A stretch of DNA of 64,000 nt from Okapia johnstoni (Eukaryota > Chordata > Mammalia > Artiodactyla > Giraffidae). The position numbers and the translations under genes were made by a program. The stretch's first letter is position 1. The number at the start of each line of letters is the position of its first letter. Below are positions 12,809-24,279 of this stretch, piece after piece. The stretch covers positions 27,744,001 to 27,808,000 of the forward strand of contig CM044320.1 in NCBI GenBank assembly GCA_024291935.2, read 5' to 3'. The notes under the pieces are model-generated. The model made no database searches, was not told the DNA's origin, and saw nothing but the letters and a program-made list of their open reading frames with translations.

Positions 12809-13024
12809 GGGTCTCCCTGGTGGTGCAATCATAAAGAAGCCACTTGCCAATGCAGGAGACAAAACAGACTCAGGTTTGATCCTGGGGTTGGAAGATCCCC
12901 TGGGGGAAAAAATGGCAACCCATTCCAGTGTTTTTGCCTGGAAATTTTCATGGACAGAGGAGCCTGGCCGGCTACAGTCCACAGGATCACAAAGAGTCAG
13001 ACACGACTGAGTGACTGAGCAAAC
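12809..13024 (+). repeat. Bov-tA SINE
   Basis: GGGTCTCCCTGGTGGTGC to GACTGAGTGACTGAGCAAAC, at the 3' end of the L1 at 10673. Confidence 0.85.
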
Positions 13025-13761
13025 AGTATACTGTGTATCCAATATTCTTTGATAAAGCTGTTAATTTTTCTCTAAAACATTATCTATGCTTGCATAACCT
13101 TTGGAAATTCTTCTCATTTCTCCAAGAAAATAATATCCTAGACTGAAGACCTCTAAAGACTAAAATTCATAATACAATGAATTATAAGAGAAAAATAAAT
13201 TAATGAGGAGCTATATTGAGGTCAGAGGAGACAATATTTAAAATAATTTTCAGAGAACACTTCACTGAGAAAGTATCATTCAGATGGGTATTGAAACATA
13301 ATGATGATGATGAAAGATAATGAGGCAGATATCTGGAGAAGAACATTCTAGACAAAAGCAACAGCAAGTACAAAGATCCTGGCTATAGGATCTCTATCTT
13401 GTACAGCCTTGAGGCTAGTCTTTGGATTTTTATGCTGAGTAATGTAGGAAGCCGTTGGAAGATTTTAGTAGAGCAGCGTCATAAGATGACCTATTTTGAC
13501 ATAAGGGTTCAGGCTGCTGTATTAAAGTTTACACTGGGAAGTGAGGTTGGGAAAGAGAGGGGAGGAGGGTGAGTGTAAAGAAGGTAACTTTTAATAAAAG
13601 TTAAAGGGTGTTACAGTAATTCAGGACCAAAGTGATAACTGCTGATAATAAAAAAAGAACAGTCAGATTCAGGATTTACTTTTAAATTAGAGCCTGATAT
13701 GGTGTCAGAGAGGAGTCAAGAATGATTCCAGTATGTGTGTGTGTGCAACTAGAAAGATGAG

Positions 13762-13965
13762 TGCATGCTCACTCACTCAGTGTTGCTACAGACTGTAGCC
13801 CACCAGCCTCCTTTGTCCATGGGATTCTCCAGACAAGAATACTGGAGTGAGTTTCCATTTCCTTCTCCAGGGGAATCTTCCTGACCCAGGGATTGAACTT
13901 GTGTCTCCTGCATCTCCTGCATTGGCAGGTGGATTCTTTACCACTGAGCCACCTGGAATTGGGAA
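13762..13965 (-). repeat. Bov-tA SINE
   Basis: CTCACTCACTCAGTGTTGC to ACCACTGAGCCACCTGG, inside the ancient repeat block; part of the left end is missing. Confidence 0.8.
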
Positions 13966-14267
13966 TAGTACAGGAGATAAGGTTTGGGAATGGAAAATGA
14001 TGAGAACAACTTGGGAAATGCTAAGTGTGAGATGTCTATGACAGCTAAAAAGGGATGGTGAGCAGGCAATGGAAAAATCTACAGCTCAGAAGCAAAGTCT
14101 TGATCAGAGATAAAAATCTGGTAATTAGCAACATATAGATAGCATTAAAGACACGAGAAAAATGAGAGCATTGAAACAGAACAGTTAAATCCTGAGGCAC
14201 TTCAATTGTTTTTTTAAAGATTTTTTGATGTGGACAATTTTTAAGGTCTTTATTGAATTTGATACAA

Positions 14268-14400
14268 TACTGCTTTTTTTATATTTTGGTTTTTTGGCTC
14301 CAAGGCATGTGGAATCTTAGATCTCTGACCAGGAATTGAACCTGCTCTCCCCTGCAATGGAAGGCAAAGCCTTAACCACTTGATTACCAGGGAGGTCCCC
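14268..14400 (-). repeat. CHR-type SINE, short
   Basis: GGTTTTTTGGCTCCAAGGCA to TTGATTACCAGGGAGGTCCCC. Confidence 0.75.
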
Positions 14401-15008
14401 TGAAATACTTTAAGAAGCCAAAGTATATAAAGGAGTCAGTAAATGATGTGGAATTGGAGTAGCTAGTAAGTTAAGAGGAAAATCACAATAGATAGTATCC
14501 TGAAAAGTATTTTCAGGAGAAGGAAATAATCAACTCTGGAAAAAATCCTGCTAATAGGTCTAGTCAGCTGAAGACCATTGCATGTAGCATTTAGGTAATT
14601 TATAACTTAGGCAAGAATAATTGAGTGAAGAGTTGGGGGTAAAAACATGATGGAAGTGTACTCAAGGGAGAATGTGAGGGAAGGAATAGAAGACAGTAAT
14701 TATAGATAAGCTTTTTGAGAAGAGTTTTTAAAATGTAAAAACAGCACAAAAATAAAGTGATACCTGGAAGGGGGATGAGATCAAAAGAGAGATTTTTGAA
14801 GATGAAAAAGTGATGGCACATATATATGCTCAAGGGAACAATTCTTTAGAAAGGAAAAATTGGTATCTTTAAAAACACCAGAGGAAGCACAAATGGACAA
14901 GTGGAGGTTGGTCTTAGCTACAGCGTAGGCAGTTCATCAAGACAGAATATGTGGTACTGATGCTACCGATTAATAGATGCATTGAAAGGAGATTTGGGAA
15001 ATTTTGTT

Positions 15009-15112
15009 CTTCATTCAATCAGTTCAGTCACTGAGTCATGTCTGACTCTTTGCAACACCCTGAACTGCAGCCTGCCAGGCTTCCCTGTCCATCACCAACT
15101 CCCAAGTTGTTC
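15009..15112 (-). mobile_element. BovB 3' terminal fragment
   Basis: About 100 bp, from CAGTTCAGTCACTGAGTCATG to CATCACCAACTCCC; only the last part of the element. It sits in the ancient repeat block 13240-16640. Confidence 0.75.
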
Positions 15113-15967
15113 TTCATTTTTGTTAGTGAAATCATCATCATTTGAAGGTGGAGATAGGAATGTGTTAGAGTTTTGAGGAGAGAGAGATGAAAACACAAAA
15201 TAGCTACTGAGAAGGCAAAATGTGGACTGGGAAAATTCAGCATGATACCTAAGCCCAAGAAAGACCCCCCTTGAACTTCATGATCATAAATTTAAAGCCA
15301 ACATGGTTGAGAATTTTCCTTTAGTCATGTTCAACAACATGGATGAATGGACAGAGTTGTCTGAGAGTTGTACTTAATCCAGGTTGTAGTTCTGCTAAGC
15401 AATTAAAATGATACCAAGGTCATAAATGACTTGAAGATATATGGATGAAAGTGATTACCATGACCAGTAATTTAACCCAGATACGGAGGGAAATGGTGAC
15501 ATGAAATAAGGCACAGTGAAATCTCTGGTAGAATCCATCAATAGTTAGATAGATCCTGGTCATTAGAAAGCACTGTTGCATCCAGAGTACTACAGTTTGT
15601 GAGCTGGCAACATAGATAGTGGAGATCCAATCCTTGCAGCTGGCAGTAGGGAGAAGTTGCAGTTTGATGTGACAAAGTCTAGGATATGTCCATTGGAGTG
15701 GATAGAAGAAAGACTGTTAGAGAAGAGAAAGTTGAAAAACTAAGAAGTGGAAGGATTAGAAGGATTCTCTTCATGACCATTGACATTACAATAATTATGA
15801 CAGCAGGGATACTTTGAGAGATTGGCTTTGAACCAAGAGCTGAACCTCATAGAAGAGGTAGAAACCACTCAAGGACTGGTAGATTATTCTACCATGAAGA
15901 AGTGATGGTCTTTAAATTTGAGATTCATAACAATGGGATCAGAGAGGAGAAGGTTTAAAAACAGGAG

Positions 15968-16173
15968 GGCCTTCCCTCGAAGTCCAGTGGTTAAGACTTC
16001 ACCTTCCAATACAGGGGGTGCAGGTTCAATTCCTCATTGGAAAGCTAAGATCCCACATGCCTCGCAGCCCCACCAACAAATGAAAACATAAAACAAAGGC
16101 AATATTGTAACAAATCCAATAAAGAATTTTAAAATAGTCCACATTCAAAAAATCCTTAAAAAAAAAAAAAAAA
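15968..16173 (+). repeat. CHR-type SINE with poly(A) tail
   Basis: GGCCTTCCCTCGAAGTCCAG tRNA head to a 17-base A run near 16158-16174; the only plus-strand CHR copy here. Confidence 0.8.
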
Positions 16174-16676
16174 GAAGCAACAAAGTAAGGCGGCAAATTG
16201 GAAACCAGTGCTTCCAATGTGGTGTCAAATAGAGAACAATGCATCCGGCATTGATCACAGCAGCCAGAGAGGCAGTGACTTCAGGGAAAGGCAAAGTTTA
16301 AATGAGAGCAAGAATGTGAGGCAAAATGTGTCAGGAAAGAGGCTGAAGGTAAAGGGAATTATACTTGCGATTACTCATGAGTTCCAAAAATATCTCAAGA
16401 GAAGGATCTCATTTCAGGACTGAGAGAGAGATAGGAGATGAGGGACAAATACAGGAGTGTGCAGAGCCATATGGGAATTAGAATGGCGCTGACAAGCATG
16501 ATCAGGGAATCCCTTGCTTCTCATGGCGGTGATCAACATAAGAGAGATGATGGCCACAGTAAGATCAGTCATGACGATGCCAGGGCTTTGGTGGGTAGAG
16601 AGATGTGAGTTCTTTCCAGGAGTCTGCAGCCTCCTAGTGCTTCCCACTTTTTTCTAAAATATTTTTTCCACTATTT

Positions 16677-16831
16677 CTTTTTTTTTTTTTTTTTTTTTTT
16701 GGTCATGCTGGAAAGCTTTCAGGATTTGGGGCAGCATGCAAGATCTTAGTTCCCTGACAAGGGATCAAACCTATGCCCCCTGCATTGGGAGAACAGAGCC
16801 TTAGCCACTAGACTGCCAAGGAAGTCCCCAC
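16677..16831 (-). repeat. CHR-type SINE with poly(T) head
   Basis: A T run of about 22 (16679-16700), then GGTCATGCTGG to AGACTGCCAAGGAAGTCCCC. Confidence 0.8.
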
Positions 16832-16893
16832 CTCTTTTTTAAAATTAACTTTTATTGGAGTATAGTTGATTTATAATGTTGTGTTATAGAACA

Positions 16894-17029
16894 GCCTCTT
16901 GACCATTGTCAAGAGAAGTTTGGGGTAGGCAACTGCAGGTTGGCTTTGGGCCTGAAGGCTCCCTGCTCAATAATGTCTGTGGACACATCTGAGCACTCTG
17001 GAAATAAAAAGCTTCTGGAAAAAAAAAAA
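16894..17029 (+). other. Possible retroposed transcript 3' end
   Basis: GC-richer sequence with AATAAA at 17003-17008 and an A run at 17019-17029 sits between an L1 scrap (16844-16893) and unrelated DNA. No coding match recognised; it may be part of an old repeat. Confidence 0.3.
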
Positions 17030-17159
17030 CTGCTGGGGGTGTGTCTTAGAGATTTTATTTTTATTCATTTCATATGAAGTAATTGCTTTAAATATTTATA
17101 ATACACTAATGTCATACAATGAATCTTGTTAAGTATTGAATCAATAATTTGTCAAGTAC

Positions 17160-17310
17160 TATGAAAAACACTTTATGTATATTATTTAATCCTTAATCCA
17201 AGTATTGTCTTCCTACTGTATACATGCGGTAATTAATGCTCAGAAAAGTTTAGATAACCTACTTGAGTTCATACTGCTAGCAAGTGGCAGAGACACATTG
17301 GCATCAAAGT
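17160..17310 (-). repeat. MIR SINE
   Basis: TTAATCCTTAATCCAAGTATTG and GCTCAGAAAAGTTTAGATAACC and AGCAAGTGGCAGAG follow MIR reversed. Confidence 0.65.
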
Positions 17311-17789
17311 CTATCAGATTTCAAAGACCATAATATATCATCAGAACTGGGGTGATTATGTCTGCAGTAAATATCAGTAAGGTTATTTTTAGGAAATTTT
17401 GCAATTCTATTGACCTATGGAGGTTAGCATAGTATTGATCTTGAAAGAACTGTTGCAATATCTTTCCTCTGACCACTTTTATTCTTCCACAAGTCACACA
17501 AGGAGAACGGTCTAAGTGCTTAAACAGTCACGCAAGAAAAAGAGCAAATGTTCTTTGATCTCTGGAAACACTCCAGAATTTCCCCAGAGATTAGAGTAGA
17601 TTAAAAAGGGTCTAGTTAACTTGTACTGTTTTGCCTTCATTCTTTCTACGGTTGTCTCAAAACAAAGTGGTGCGGCTAGAGTAGAATAGAATTTAGAGAG
17701 AAAATCATTAGCATAGGAACACCTAAACTGTATCCCGACTCTGAATGAAAGGGAAGCACACAAAATCAATTCAAAACGTCCTCCAGCTC

Positions 17790-17950
17790 TGCTACAGTGG
17801 TTCTCAAAATCGGGTGTCACACAAAAGGTCACTCGAGTGCTTATCAAGAAATCATAATCTTTGGTCAACTGAATCAGAATCTCCTGGGTGTGGGGACCTG
17901 ACTGCTATAGATGCTGATTCTGCTGAGGAATATTTGGGAGGCTGAACCCT
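17790..17950 (+). mobile_element. hAT-Charlie (MER-type) fragment
   Basis: AGTGGTTCTCAAAATCGGGT, GAATCAGAATCTCCTGGGTG and TAGATGCTGATTCTGCTGAG are MER-type hAT sequence. Confidence 0.55.
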
Positions 17951-18292
17951 AATCTTCCCAGCCCCAGATCTTTTCTCAGTTACCTTTAATTGAGAAATTA
18001 GAGATTTCCTAAACCTTTCCCCTCAGCACTTTCTTGTTCTTCCCGTGGTTCCAACAGTTCTAAGAATAAGCCAGGATAGAACTAATCAATCAAATAACTG
18101 AGATACAGGGCTTAAATAAATATTGTTGCAGTTGTATCAAAGATTGTCTTGCAGAAGTGATAAGTGATAACAGTATTTTCACATACTCATCTTCACATTA
18201 CAACATAAGTATGTGCATATATATATTCACATGTGTATGTGCATATCTAGGTACATACATATACATTTACATTGCTATCTCTATATAATAGC

Positions 18293-18313
18293 TATATATA
18301 TATATATATATAC
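18293..18313. repeat. TA repeat in an AT-rich tract
   Basis: About ten TA units in the AT-rich stretch 18180-18420. Confidence 0.85.
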
Positions 18314-18879
18314 ATGCAGATATCTCTATACATATATGATATTAAGTATGCTGCATAATAAATAAATAACATGCATGTATAAAACATATATAATATATAT
18401 TATTTATTCATGTGATAGAAGAAAGGTATAAATCTTACTTATATGAAATAGAGTATTTCTGTCATATCAACAAATAAGGATTTCACAGCCATCCATGAAT
18501 CTGGCACTCCAAATGTGAATTTCTGAGTCCCGAGGGTGCCCAGGAAGAACAACACCTGCTATCAAGCAGCCATCAGTCACTCCCTAAGGTGAGCACTGAG
18601 GAGCTGGGGGCAGGGGTGGAAAATGCCGGATACTGGCCCCACATAGCTGAGATGCATATGAAAGAAATGATTTCAGTGAGCCCAAACTCTTGTATCTTCC
18701 CATACACAAAAAAGCGCTAAATTCCTTGAGATATCTGTTTTTCCTTTATCAGCAATAATCTTTTGATGTTCAGACTACCTGCCCTTTCTTGCAAACCTCT
18801 CTATAACCTGCCTCCTCACCCTGCCTCCTCAGAGCAGTTCTCTCAGGGTTACTTGAGATGCTGTCTCCTGGGCTTGTTG

Positions 18880-19430
18880 TTGTTTTTCAGAAGCTAAGTC
18901 ATGCCCAACTCTCTGTGACACCATGAACTGTAGCACTCCAGGCTTTTCTGACCTTCACTATCTCCCAGAGTTTGCTCAAACTCATGTCCACTGAGTCAGT
19001 GAAGCCATCCAACTATCTCATCCTCTGTTGCCTCTTCTTCTCTTGCCCTCAGTCTTTCCCAGCATCAGGGTCTTTTCCAATGAGTCTAGAATCTGTATCA
19101 GGTGGCCAAAGTATTGGAGCTTCAGCTTCAGCATCAGTCCTTCCAGTGAATATTCAGGGTTGACTGGTTTGTTCTTCTTGCTGCCCAAGGAACTCTCAAG
19201 AGTCTTCTCCAGCACCACAGTTCAGAAGCATCAATTCTTCAGCACTCAGCCTTCTTTATGATCCAGCTCTCACATTCGTACATGACTACTGGAAAAATAA
19301 TAGCTTTGACTACATGGACCTTTGTCGGCAAAGTGATGTTTCTGCTTTTTAATATGTTGTCTAGGTTTGTCACCACTTTTCTTCCAAGAAGCAAGTGTCT
19401 TTTGATTTCATGGCTACAGTCACCATCTCA
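18880..19430 (-). mobile_element. BovB 3' fragment, diverged
   Basis: About 550 bp of the C-terminal region in reverse orientation, with many substitutions and broken frames. It starts with a TTGTTGTTTTTCAG tail instead of the CAGTTCAGTT type. Confidence 0.8.
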
Positions 19431-19519
19431 TGCTTGAAGTCCTAAAAATTCCCGCCAAATAAAGCATAACACTCAACTTTTAGGTTGTGACAATTTTTTA
19501 AGTTGACACTTTCATCAGT

Positions 19520-19698
19520 ATGTGTGAAGGAGACCTGGGTTTGATCCCTGGACCAGGAAGATCCCCTGGAGAAGGGAATGACTACCCACTTCAGTGTTCT
19601 TGCCTGGGAAATTCCATGGACAGAGGAGCCTGGCGGGCTACAGTCCATGAGGTCGCAAAGAGTTGGACACAACTGAGCGACTAACATTTTCACTTTTA
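19520..19698 (+). repeat. Bov-tA SINE, 5'-truncated
   Basis: Lacks the tRNA head; starts at GTGTGAAGGAGACCTGGG and ends GACTAACATTTTCACTTTTAC. Confidence 0.8.
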
Positions 19699-20070
19699 CT
19701 TAACTTCGGTACACCTCCAGAACAGAGTCCAATGACTGGGATAATGAGGTATAATAGGGATTCAACAGTGTTTGAGTGAGTAAATGAAAGAATGAGAGCA
19801 TTAAACTTCATAGCTCCTCAAGAAAACTTGCAACTGGATCAAGCTCTCCCCTTCTCTAAAAACCAGGTTAATAGAAACTGTGTGATCTATCTTTCTGTAG
19901 ACATTGTTATTAGAAACCTGTCATGCAAAGTAGTCTTGACTTCCATCATCTTTAAAAAATTTTGTCATTTAGAAAATCTATCTTGTAGTAAATTGGCACT
20001 TTTACTATTTCATGTGGGACATCTGGTATCCAGACAGATCATGTTAGAATTGCACCCTAGTACCAAACAA

Positions 20071-20276
20071 AAGGGGGCTTTCTGGTGGCTCAGGTGGTAA
20101 AGAATCTGCCTGCAATGCAGGAAACCTGAGTTTGATACATGGGTCAGGAAGATACCCTGGAGAAGGGAATGGCAACCCACTCCAGTAGTCTTGCCTGGAG
20201 AATTGCATGGACAGAGGAGCCTGGTGGGCTACTGTCCATGAGGGTGCAGATAGTTGGACACAACTGAGCAACTTTC
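20071..20276 (+). repeat. Bov-tA SINE 350 bp upstream of the putative SLCO1B promoter
   Basis: GGGGGCTTTCTGGTGGCTC to GAGCAACTTTCATAAC, with a probable AACAAAAG-type target duplication. Confidence 0.85.
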
Positions 20277-20620
20277 ATAACAAAAAGAATCAAGCAAAAA
20301 AGTGTATTTGATCCTTTGAATATTAAAGCAATCTATAGACAAGTTTTAAAAATTGCCTTGTAGTCTTCTTTATATGGAAGAGTTTTGATACTTTGGATAA
20401 TCTGTTGTATTTGTATTTTTAAAGAAAATATGCAAACTGAGTAAGAAAATATAAATTATTCTCAGAAATAAAGCTTAATATTTGAACTCTCATATACAAA
20501 TATTTTGTAAGTTCTGAGACATTATTAACATAATTTTTAAAATATAAGTGTGCAGTGGAGATTCTTACAATAAGTAGTCAATTTTCTTCTATTTGCCTAG
20601 GACAATGACCTAGTAAGGTA

Positions 20621-20633
20621 GTTAATCATCATT
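20621..20633 (+). promoter_or_regulatory. HNF1-like site of the putative SLCO1B promoter
   Basis: The bases GTTAATCATCATT match the left half and spacer of the HNF1 palindrome GTTAATNATTAAC, with a degraded right half. The site lies about 100 bp before a consensus splice donor at 20728. Human SLCO1B1 and SLCO1B3 are known to depend on HNF1-alpha through a site close to their start, so the position fits. No clear TATA box is seen. Function is inferred from motif and position only. Confidence 0.45.
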
Positions 20634-20649
20634 GGACTGAAAAAAAAAA

Positions 20650-20727
20650 TAACCAGCTAACTATTTAGCAAGAGACTCTGCCAACAGATAAAGGGATAGA
20701 CCTGTTGCTGTGGGATCCTAAGTCCAG
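20650..20727 (+). other. SLCO1B3: Putative non-coding exon 1 of SLCO1B3-like gene
   Basis: A stretch without ATG ends in TCCAG followed by GTAAGA (20728), a near-perfect donor, 2.7 kb before the acceptor of the exon that carries the start codon. Human SLCO1B genes begin with a short untranslated exon, and the HNF1-like element at 20621 lies just upstream. The left boundary is a guess. It could instead be a chance donor, with the true first exon elsewhere in 1-23468. Confidence 0.45.
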
Positions 20728-21987
20728 GTAAGAAAGAACCTTTGAAATTCTCAAACTTCAGTGTTTCTCTTATGTGAGAAACTCCCACAAATTTCAAGAA
20801 CAAAAATTGTTTTGATGGATATGATAAATCTTACACATTTTATGCTGTGTATCTTCTATATGCTTATATTCTAAGCCCTTAAAACCTATCTTCTAGAGGT
20901 AGCTGAGCCTCAGGCTTGTGTTTTTGAAAATAAAAGACAGAAAATCAGACATTGATAATTTACCAATAAAGTCTGAAATCCCATTCCTGTTACTTTCTAT
21001 CCAAGTGGAACTTCAAGTCTGAAAAAATGAACCTCTGGTTATCTTCTCAAAACATGATCCAAGGCAATTATTATCACTGACTATATAGAATTGTTAAACT
21101 TGCTCTTGATTTCTTTGATTCCAACTGGATAATGTGGGTTGAAGTGTTAGCTGGCAAGCATTGAGAAATGGGATGTGTCTCAAAGCTACTTACCTACCTT
21201 GATGTTACTTGTTTCAACTCAAGTTTGACTCAAGGGGAAGAAATAGGTTTTCAAGATTATTTTATCTCTGATTCAATGAGAAAAAGTTCTGCTCAGCCCA
21301 GTTCTTGGCACAAACTATGGACTCAAAAATATCAGCTCCCTTCTCCAATTCAGGAATATAGCTTGCCTAATAATTATTGTTAAGTTTATTTAATTAAAAA
21401 ATATTAAGTTGTTTACAGACCTGTGAAAGGTCTAAAAAGTTAGTGAATGCTGTTTTCCCTTTTTTTCCCTGCCTTAGTACCACCAGTACAGGTCAGGCTA
21501 AAATGTCATGATGTTTAGAGTCAACTCTGAATTGATATTCCACTCTTTTAATTAATTTGTAGTGATTTATTGCAATTTAATCTTTTTCCAGAAATAAGGT
21601 AAAAATGCCTACTTTTCCAACTCTTTACCTGGATATTTTTCCCAATATGTAGGAGAGAGGTGAGGACAAGTAGTCTGTCTGGGAAAGTAATAGAAATACA
21701 AAGAAAAGGAATTCTGTTTAATTAGTTAAAATAAAGTGGAATTGTGGTTATGGTGAGGTCAGGCATGACCATATTCTCTCTGAGAGGTACTTAGAGTACA
21801 CTAAGCTCTTTTTAACAAGTCCAAACTCTACCTGCTTTTTGAGCCTGGTTCCAGAGGTATTTTCTCTATGAAACCTTTTTAGGCCATTCTAATTATAATT
21901 TATTACATTGTTTTTTCTTCTCATTCTGACTATCTACTATGTGGAAGGCAGTGTTTGACACTTTGTAAAGACATAAAGATGAATTAA

Positions 21988-22195
21988 GGGCTTCTCAGGT
22001 GGCTCAGAAGTAAAGAATCTGCCTGCCAGTGCAGGAGAGGCAGGAGATGCAGGATTGATCCCCAGATTGGGAAGATCCCCTGGAGAAGGAAATGGCAACC
22101 CACTCCAGTATTCTTCACAGAAGATTCCATGGACAGAGGAGCCTAGTGGGCTACAGTCTATAGGGTCTCGAAGAGTAGGACACGACTGAATATGC
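21988..22195 (+). repeat. Bov-tA SINE with perfect 13-bp target duplication
   Basis: AAAGATGAATTAA at 21975-21987 and 22196-22208 brackets it exactly. In intron 1. Confidence 0.92.
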
Positions 22196-22281
22196 AAAGA
22201 TGAATTAAACATGTTTGTTTTCCTAGATCTTGTAGTGCAGATATGCAGAAAACGTAACAAAATTTTCTCTCTTTCTCTTTT

Positions 22282-22527
22282 AAAAAAATATTTATTTATT
22301 TGTTTGGCTGTGCTGTGAACAGATTTTCTCTAGTTGTGGTAAGTAGGGACTACTCTTCCTGGGGGCTCAGTAGTTGCGGCTCGAGGGCTCTAGAGCACAG
22401 GCTCAATAGTTGTGGTGTGGGCTTAGTTCCTCTGTGGCATGTGGAATCCTCCTGGACCAGGGATCGATCCCATGTCCTCTGCATTGGCAGGCAGATTCCT
22501 ATCCACTGTGCCATCAGGAAAGTCCCC
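22282..22527 (-). repeat. CHR SINE in intron 1
   Basis: AAAAAAATATTTATTTATTTG to GTGCCATCAGGAAAGTCCCC. Confidence 0.82.
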
Positions 22528-22668
22528 AAGTTTTATTTCTAATAGATATTGCTAATAATTTATTTAATCTAATCTAGTGTGTGACTCTATTTTACCTTAT
22601 TTGTTGATTCAAGTTTCCCTTTATAAATTTACCTTCCTAAATTATAATCTCACTAAAACTAGAAATTT

Positions 22669-22687
22669 GTGTGTGTGTGTGTGTGTT
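22669..22687. repeat. GT microsatellite beside the intron 1 LTR
   Basis: About nine GT units. Confidence 0.9.
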
Positions 22688-22704
22688 TGCTTCCCCTTCA
22701 TTTT

Positions 22705-23335
22705 GTGTTTCAGTGATTGGTGAAACATGAAACCCGAGTTCTGTTCATGAAGCCGAAGAATGAAATCTGCAAACTTGCAAACACTCACACAGGCAAAGTT
22801 TATTTTAAAGGATAGAGATACAAAGCTCACAGCATAGACACTGAGAGGGGGTGAAGAGCCCCCAGAAGGCAGGGATTACAGCAGTTTTATATCTTTACTA
22901 GTATGAAATTGTATATCTTTGGTTGGCTCATGACTTTAACATACATCATTTTTGACCAATCAGTTTGAGTGTTGCAAAGTCCAGTTTGTCATTTTTATGG
23001 CTTTTTTGGTTCCCCTATTTCTCAGTTTCTCTAAACATTGTGATGCCATCCCTCAACACTTTCTCAAGACCCCAGACCATTATTTAGGAACCAGAGGTAT
23101 GTTTAAGAGCTAATGGTTTTCTTGGAGTTTTGTTTTTGTTTTTCCACTTGATAAACTGGACAGTAGGTAATGATTGTCTTGTCCTTGGTCTGAATGTTTT
23201 ATGACCCTCCAGATCAGGGAGGTATTCCTCTGATTGCCTGGTAATTGGAACAAAGAGTGAGATCTTACTTGGGAAGAGAAAAAAAATGAAATTAAAAAGA
23301 ACCGAGGTCTCAGAGTCTTAGACTGTCTAGCAATT
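22705..23335 (-). mobile_element. Retroviral-type LTR just upstream of exon 2
   Basis: On the minus strand this reads like an LTR: a TATAAAA box (22885-22891), an AATAAA signal (22799-22804) about 85 bp downstream, and pyrimidine/GT-rich sequence after it. Exact ends and target duplication are not resolved, and no internal genes are adjacent, so it is probably a solo LTR. It lies in intron 1, about 130 bp before the exon 2 acceptor and antisense to the gene. The family was not identified. Confidence 0.6.
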
Positions 23336-23468
23336 TCTGCCTCATCAGGACATAATAAATCCTACATAAATATTTGTGGAATTATTTATTGATGGATATT
23401 GACCTTGAGGTTTTTCTCATTTCTGAATTGTTCATGTGAAATAAAACATACTTTTTCTCTCTCAAAAG

Positions 23469-23620
23469 GTGATCATTTTGAACTAAACATCAACAACAAC
23501 TGAAAACATTCACATGATACATGCAGTTCAATGATGGACCAAAATCATCATTCGGATAAGACAGCAGAGGCACAACCTTCTGAGAAAAGGAAAACTAGAA
23601 ACTGCTGCAATGGATTCAAG
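23469..23620 (+). CDS. SLCO1B3: SLCO1B3-like exon 2: 5'UTR and start codon
   Basis: The acceptor is a pyrimidine tract ending CAAAAG (to 23468); the donor is AAG/GTAGAA at 23621. About 65 nt of leader precede tandem in-frame ATGs at 23531 and 23534. I chose 23534 because it aligns with the human initiator and has A at -3 and G at +4; use of 23531 would add one Met. Coding 23534-23620 gives residues 1-29, the cytosolic N-terminus, ending CNGFK as in human OATP1B proteins (phase 0). The leader has the CATCAACAAC and CATGATA-like segments also found in human SLCO1B leaders. Two short upstream ORFs (23514-23534 and 23521-23559) overlap the start region. Confidence 0.9.
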
Positions 23621-24279
23621 GTAGAAAGAGTTTCATATTTTCAAATTAAAATAAGTTAAGGGAGAATTTTTATTTCAAGAAAAGGCAGCCAGTCTTTTTA
23701 AAAGTCAAATTAGAGTTTTTGAAAGAAACATACATTAAAATATAGAATGATACTTATCTTGGTATACATTGGTCTTTAAATCAGAAAAAGTATTTCTTTG
23801 GTGATATTTCTGGCTTAGAATTTATTAATGTTGAAAATTTAGAAAGATTTTGGTATCCTCTCTTCATTCTTCATGGAACAAAAGGTACTTATAAAAAATA
23901 TGATTCAAATAAAAGTAGTCTTTGTATAATGGATAATATGTTTTTAAAAAAATCTTATACTTGACCTATTGATGGAGAAGATTTATCAGTCTTGTGAATT
24001 ACTTTGTGGTCTTGACCTATTTAATTTTTAAAAAAGAAAATAGAATTTTTATTCTATTAATTTAAATAATATAGTCTGATGGAAAAGAGATCTGTAATAA
24101 CTAAAAGACCTGGTCCAAAAGCCTAGTTGATGACTTGGGATGGTCAGTTAATTTTTCCATATGTAATGGGTAAAAGTGATAATCCTTTCTCTTGCTTTTG
24201 TCACGAAACAGTGAAACACTGAATGATATAGACTGTATTGGGATTTTCACAGACAGGGTATACATATAGCCATAGGTAT
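23621..24279. other. Start of intron 2, no feature seen
   Basis: AT-rich unique-looking sequence immediately after exon 2. Confidence 0.5.

Larger units (their letters stand above)
13240..16640 (+). repeat. Ancient mammal-wide repeat block, family uncertain
   Basis: Purine-rich decayed sequence resembling a long repeat found in many mammals (GAACATTCTAGACAAAAGCA, AATGTAGGAAGCCGTTGGAAG, GTTACAGTAATTCAGGACCA, AGAGAGGAGTCAAGAATGA). The same character runs to about 16450. Five SINE or BovB pieces (13762, 14268, 15009, 15968 and, at the edge, 16677) have landed in it. I cannot name the family, and it may be more than one element. Confidence 0.4.
17311..18879. other. Intergenic, mostly unassigned
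   Basis: Apart from the hAT piece at 17790 and the AT-rich tract at 18180-18420, I see nothing identifiable. The 118-residue frame at 17512-17868 shows no family resemblance. Confidence 0.5.

Noticed and set aside
17512..17868. 118-residue minus-strand frame
   Set aside because: No recognisable domain, no promoter or splice context, and no periodicity; expected by chance in 64 kb.
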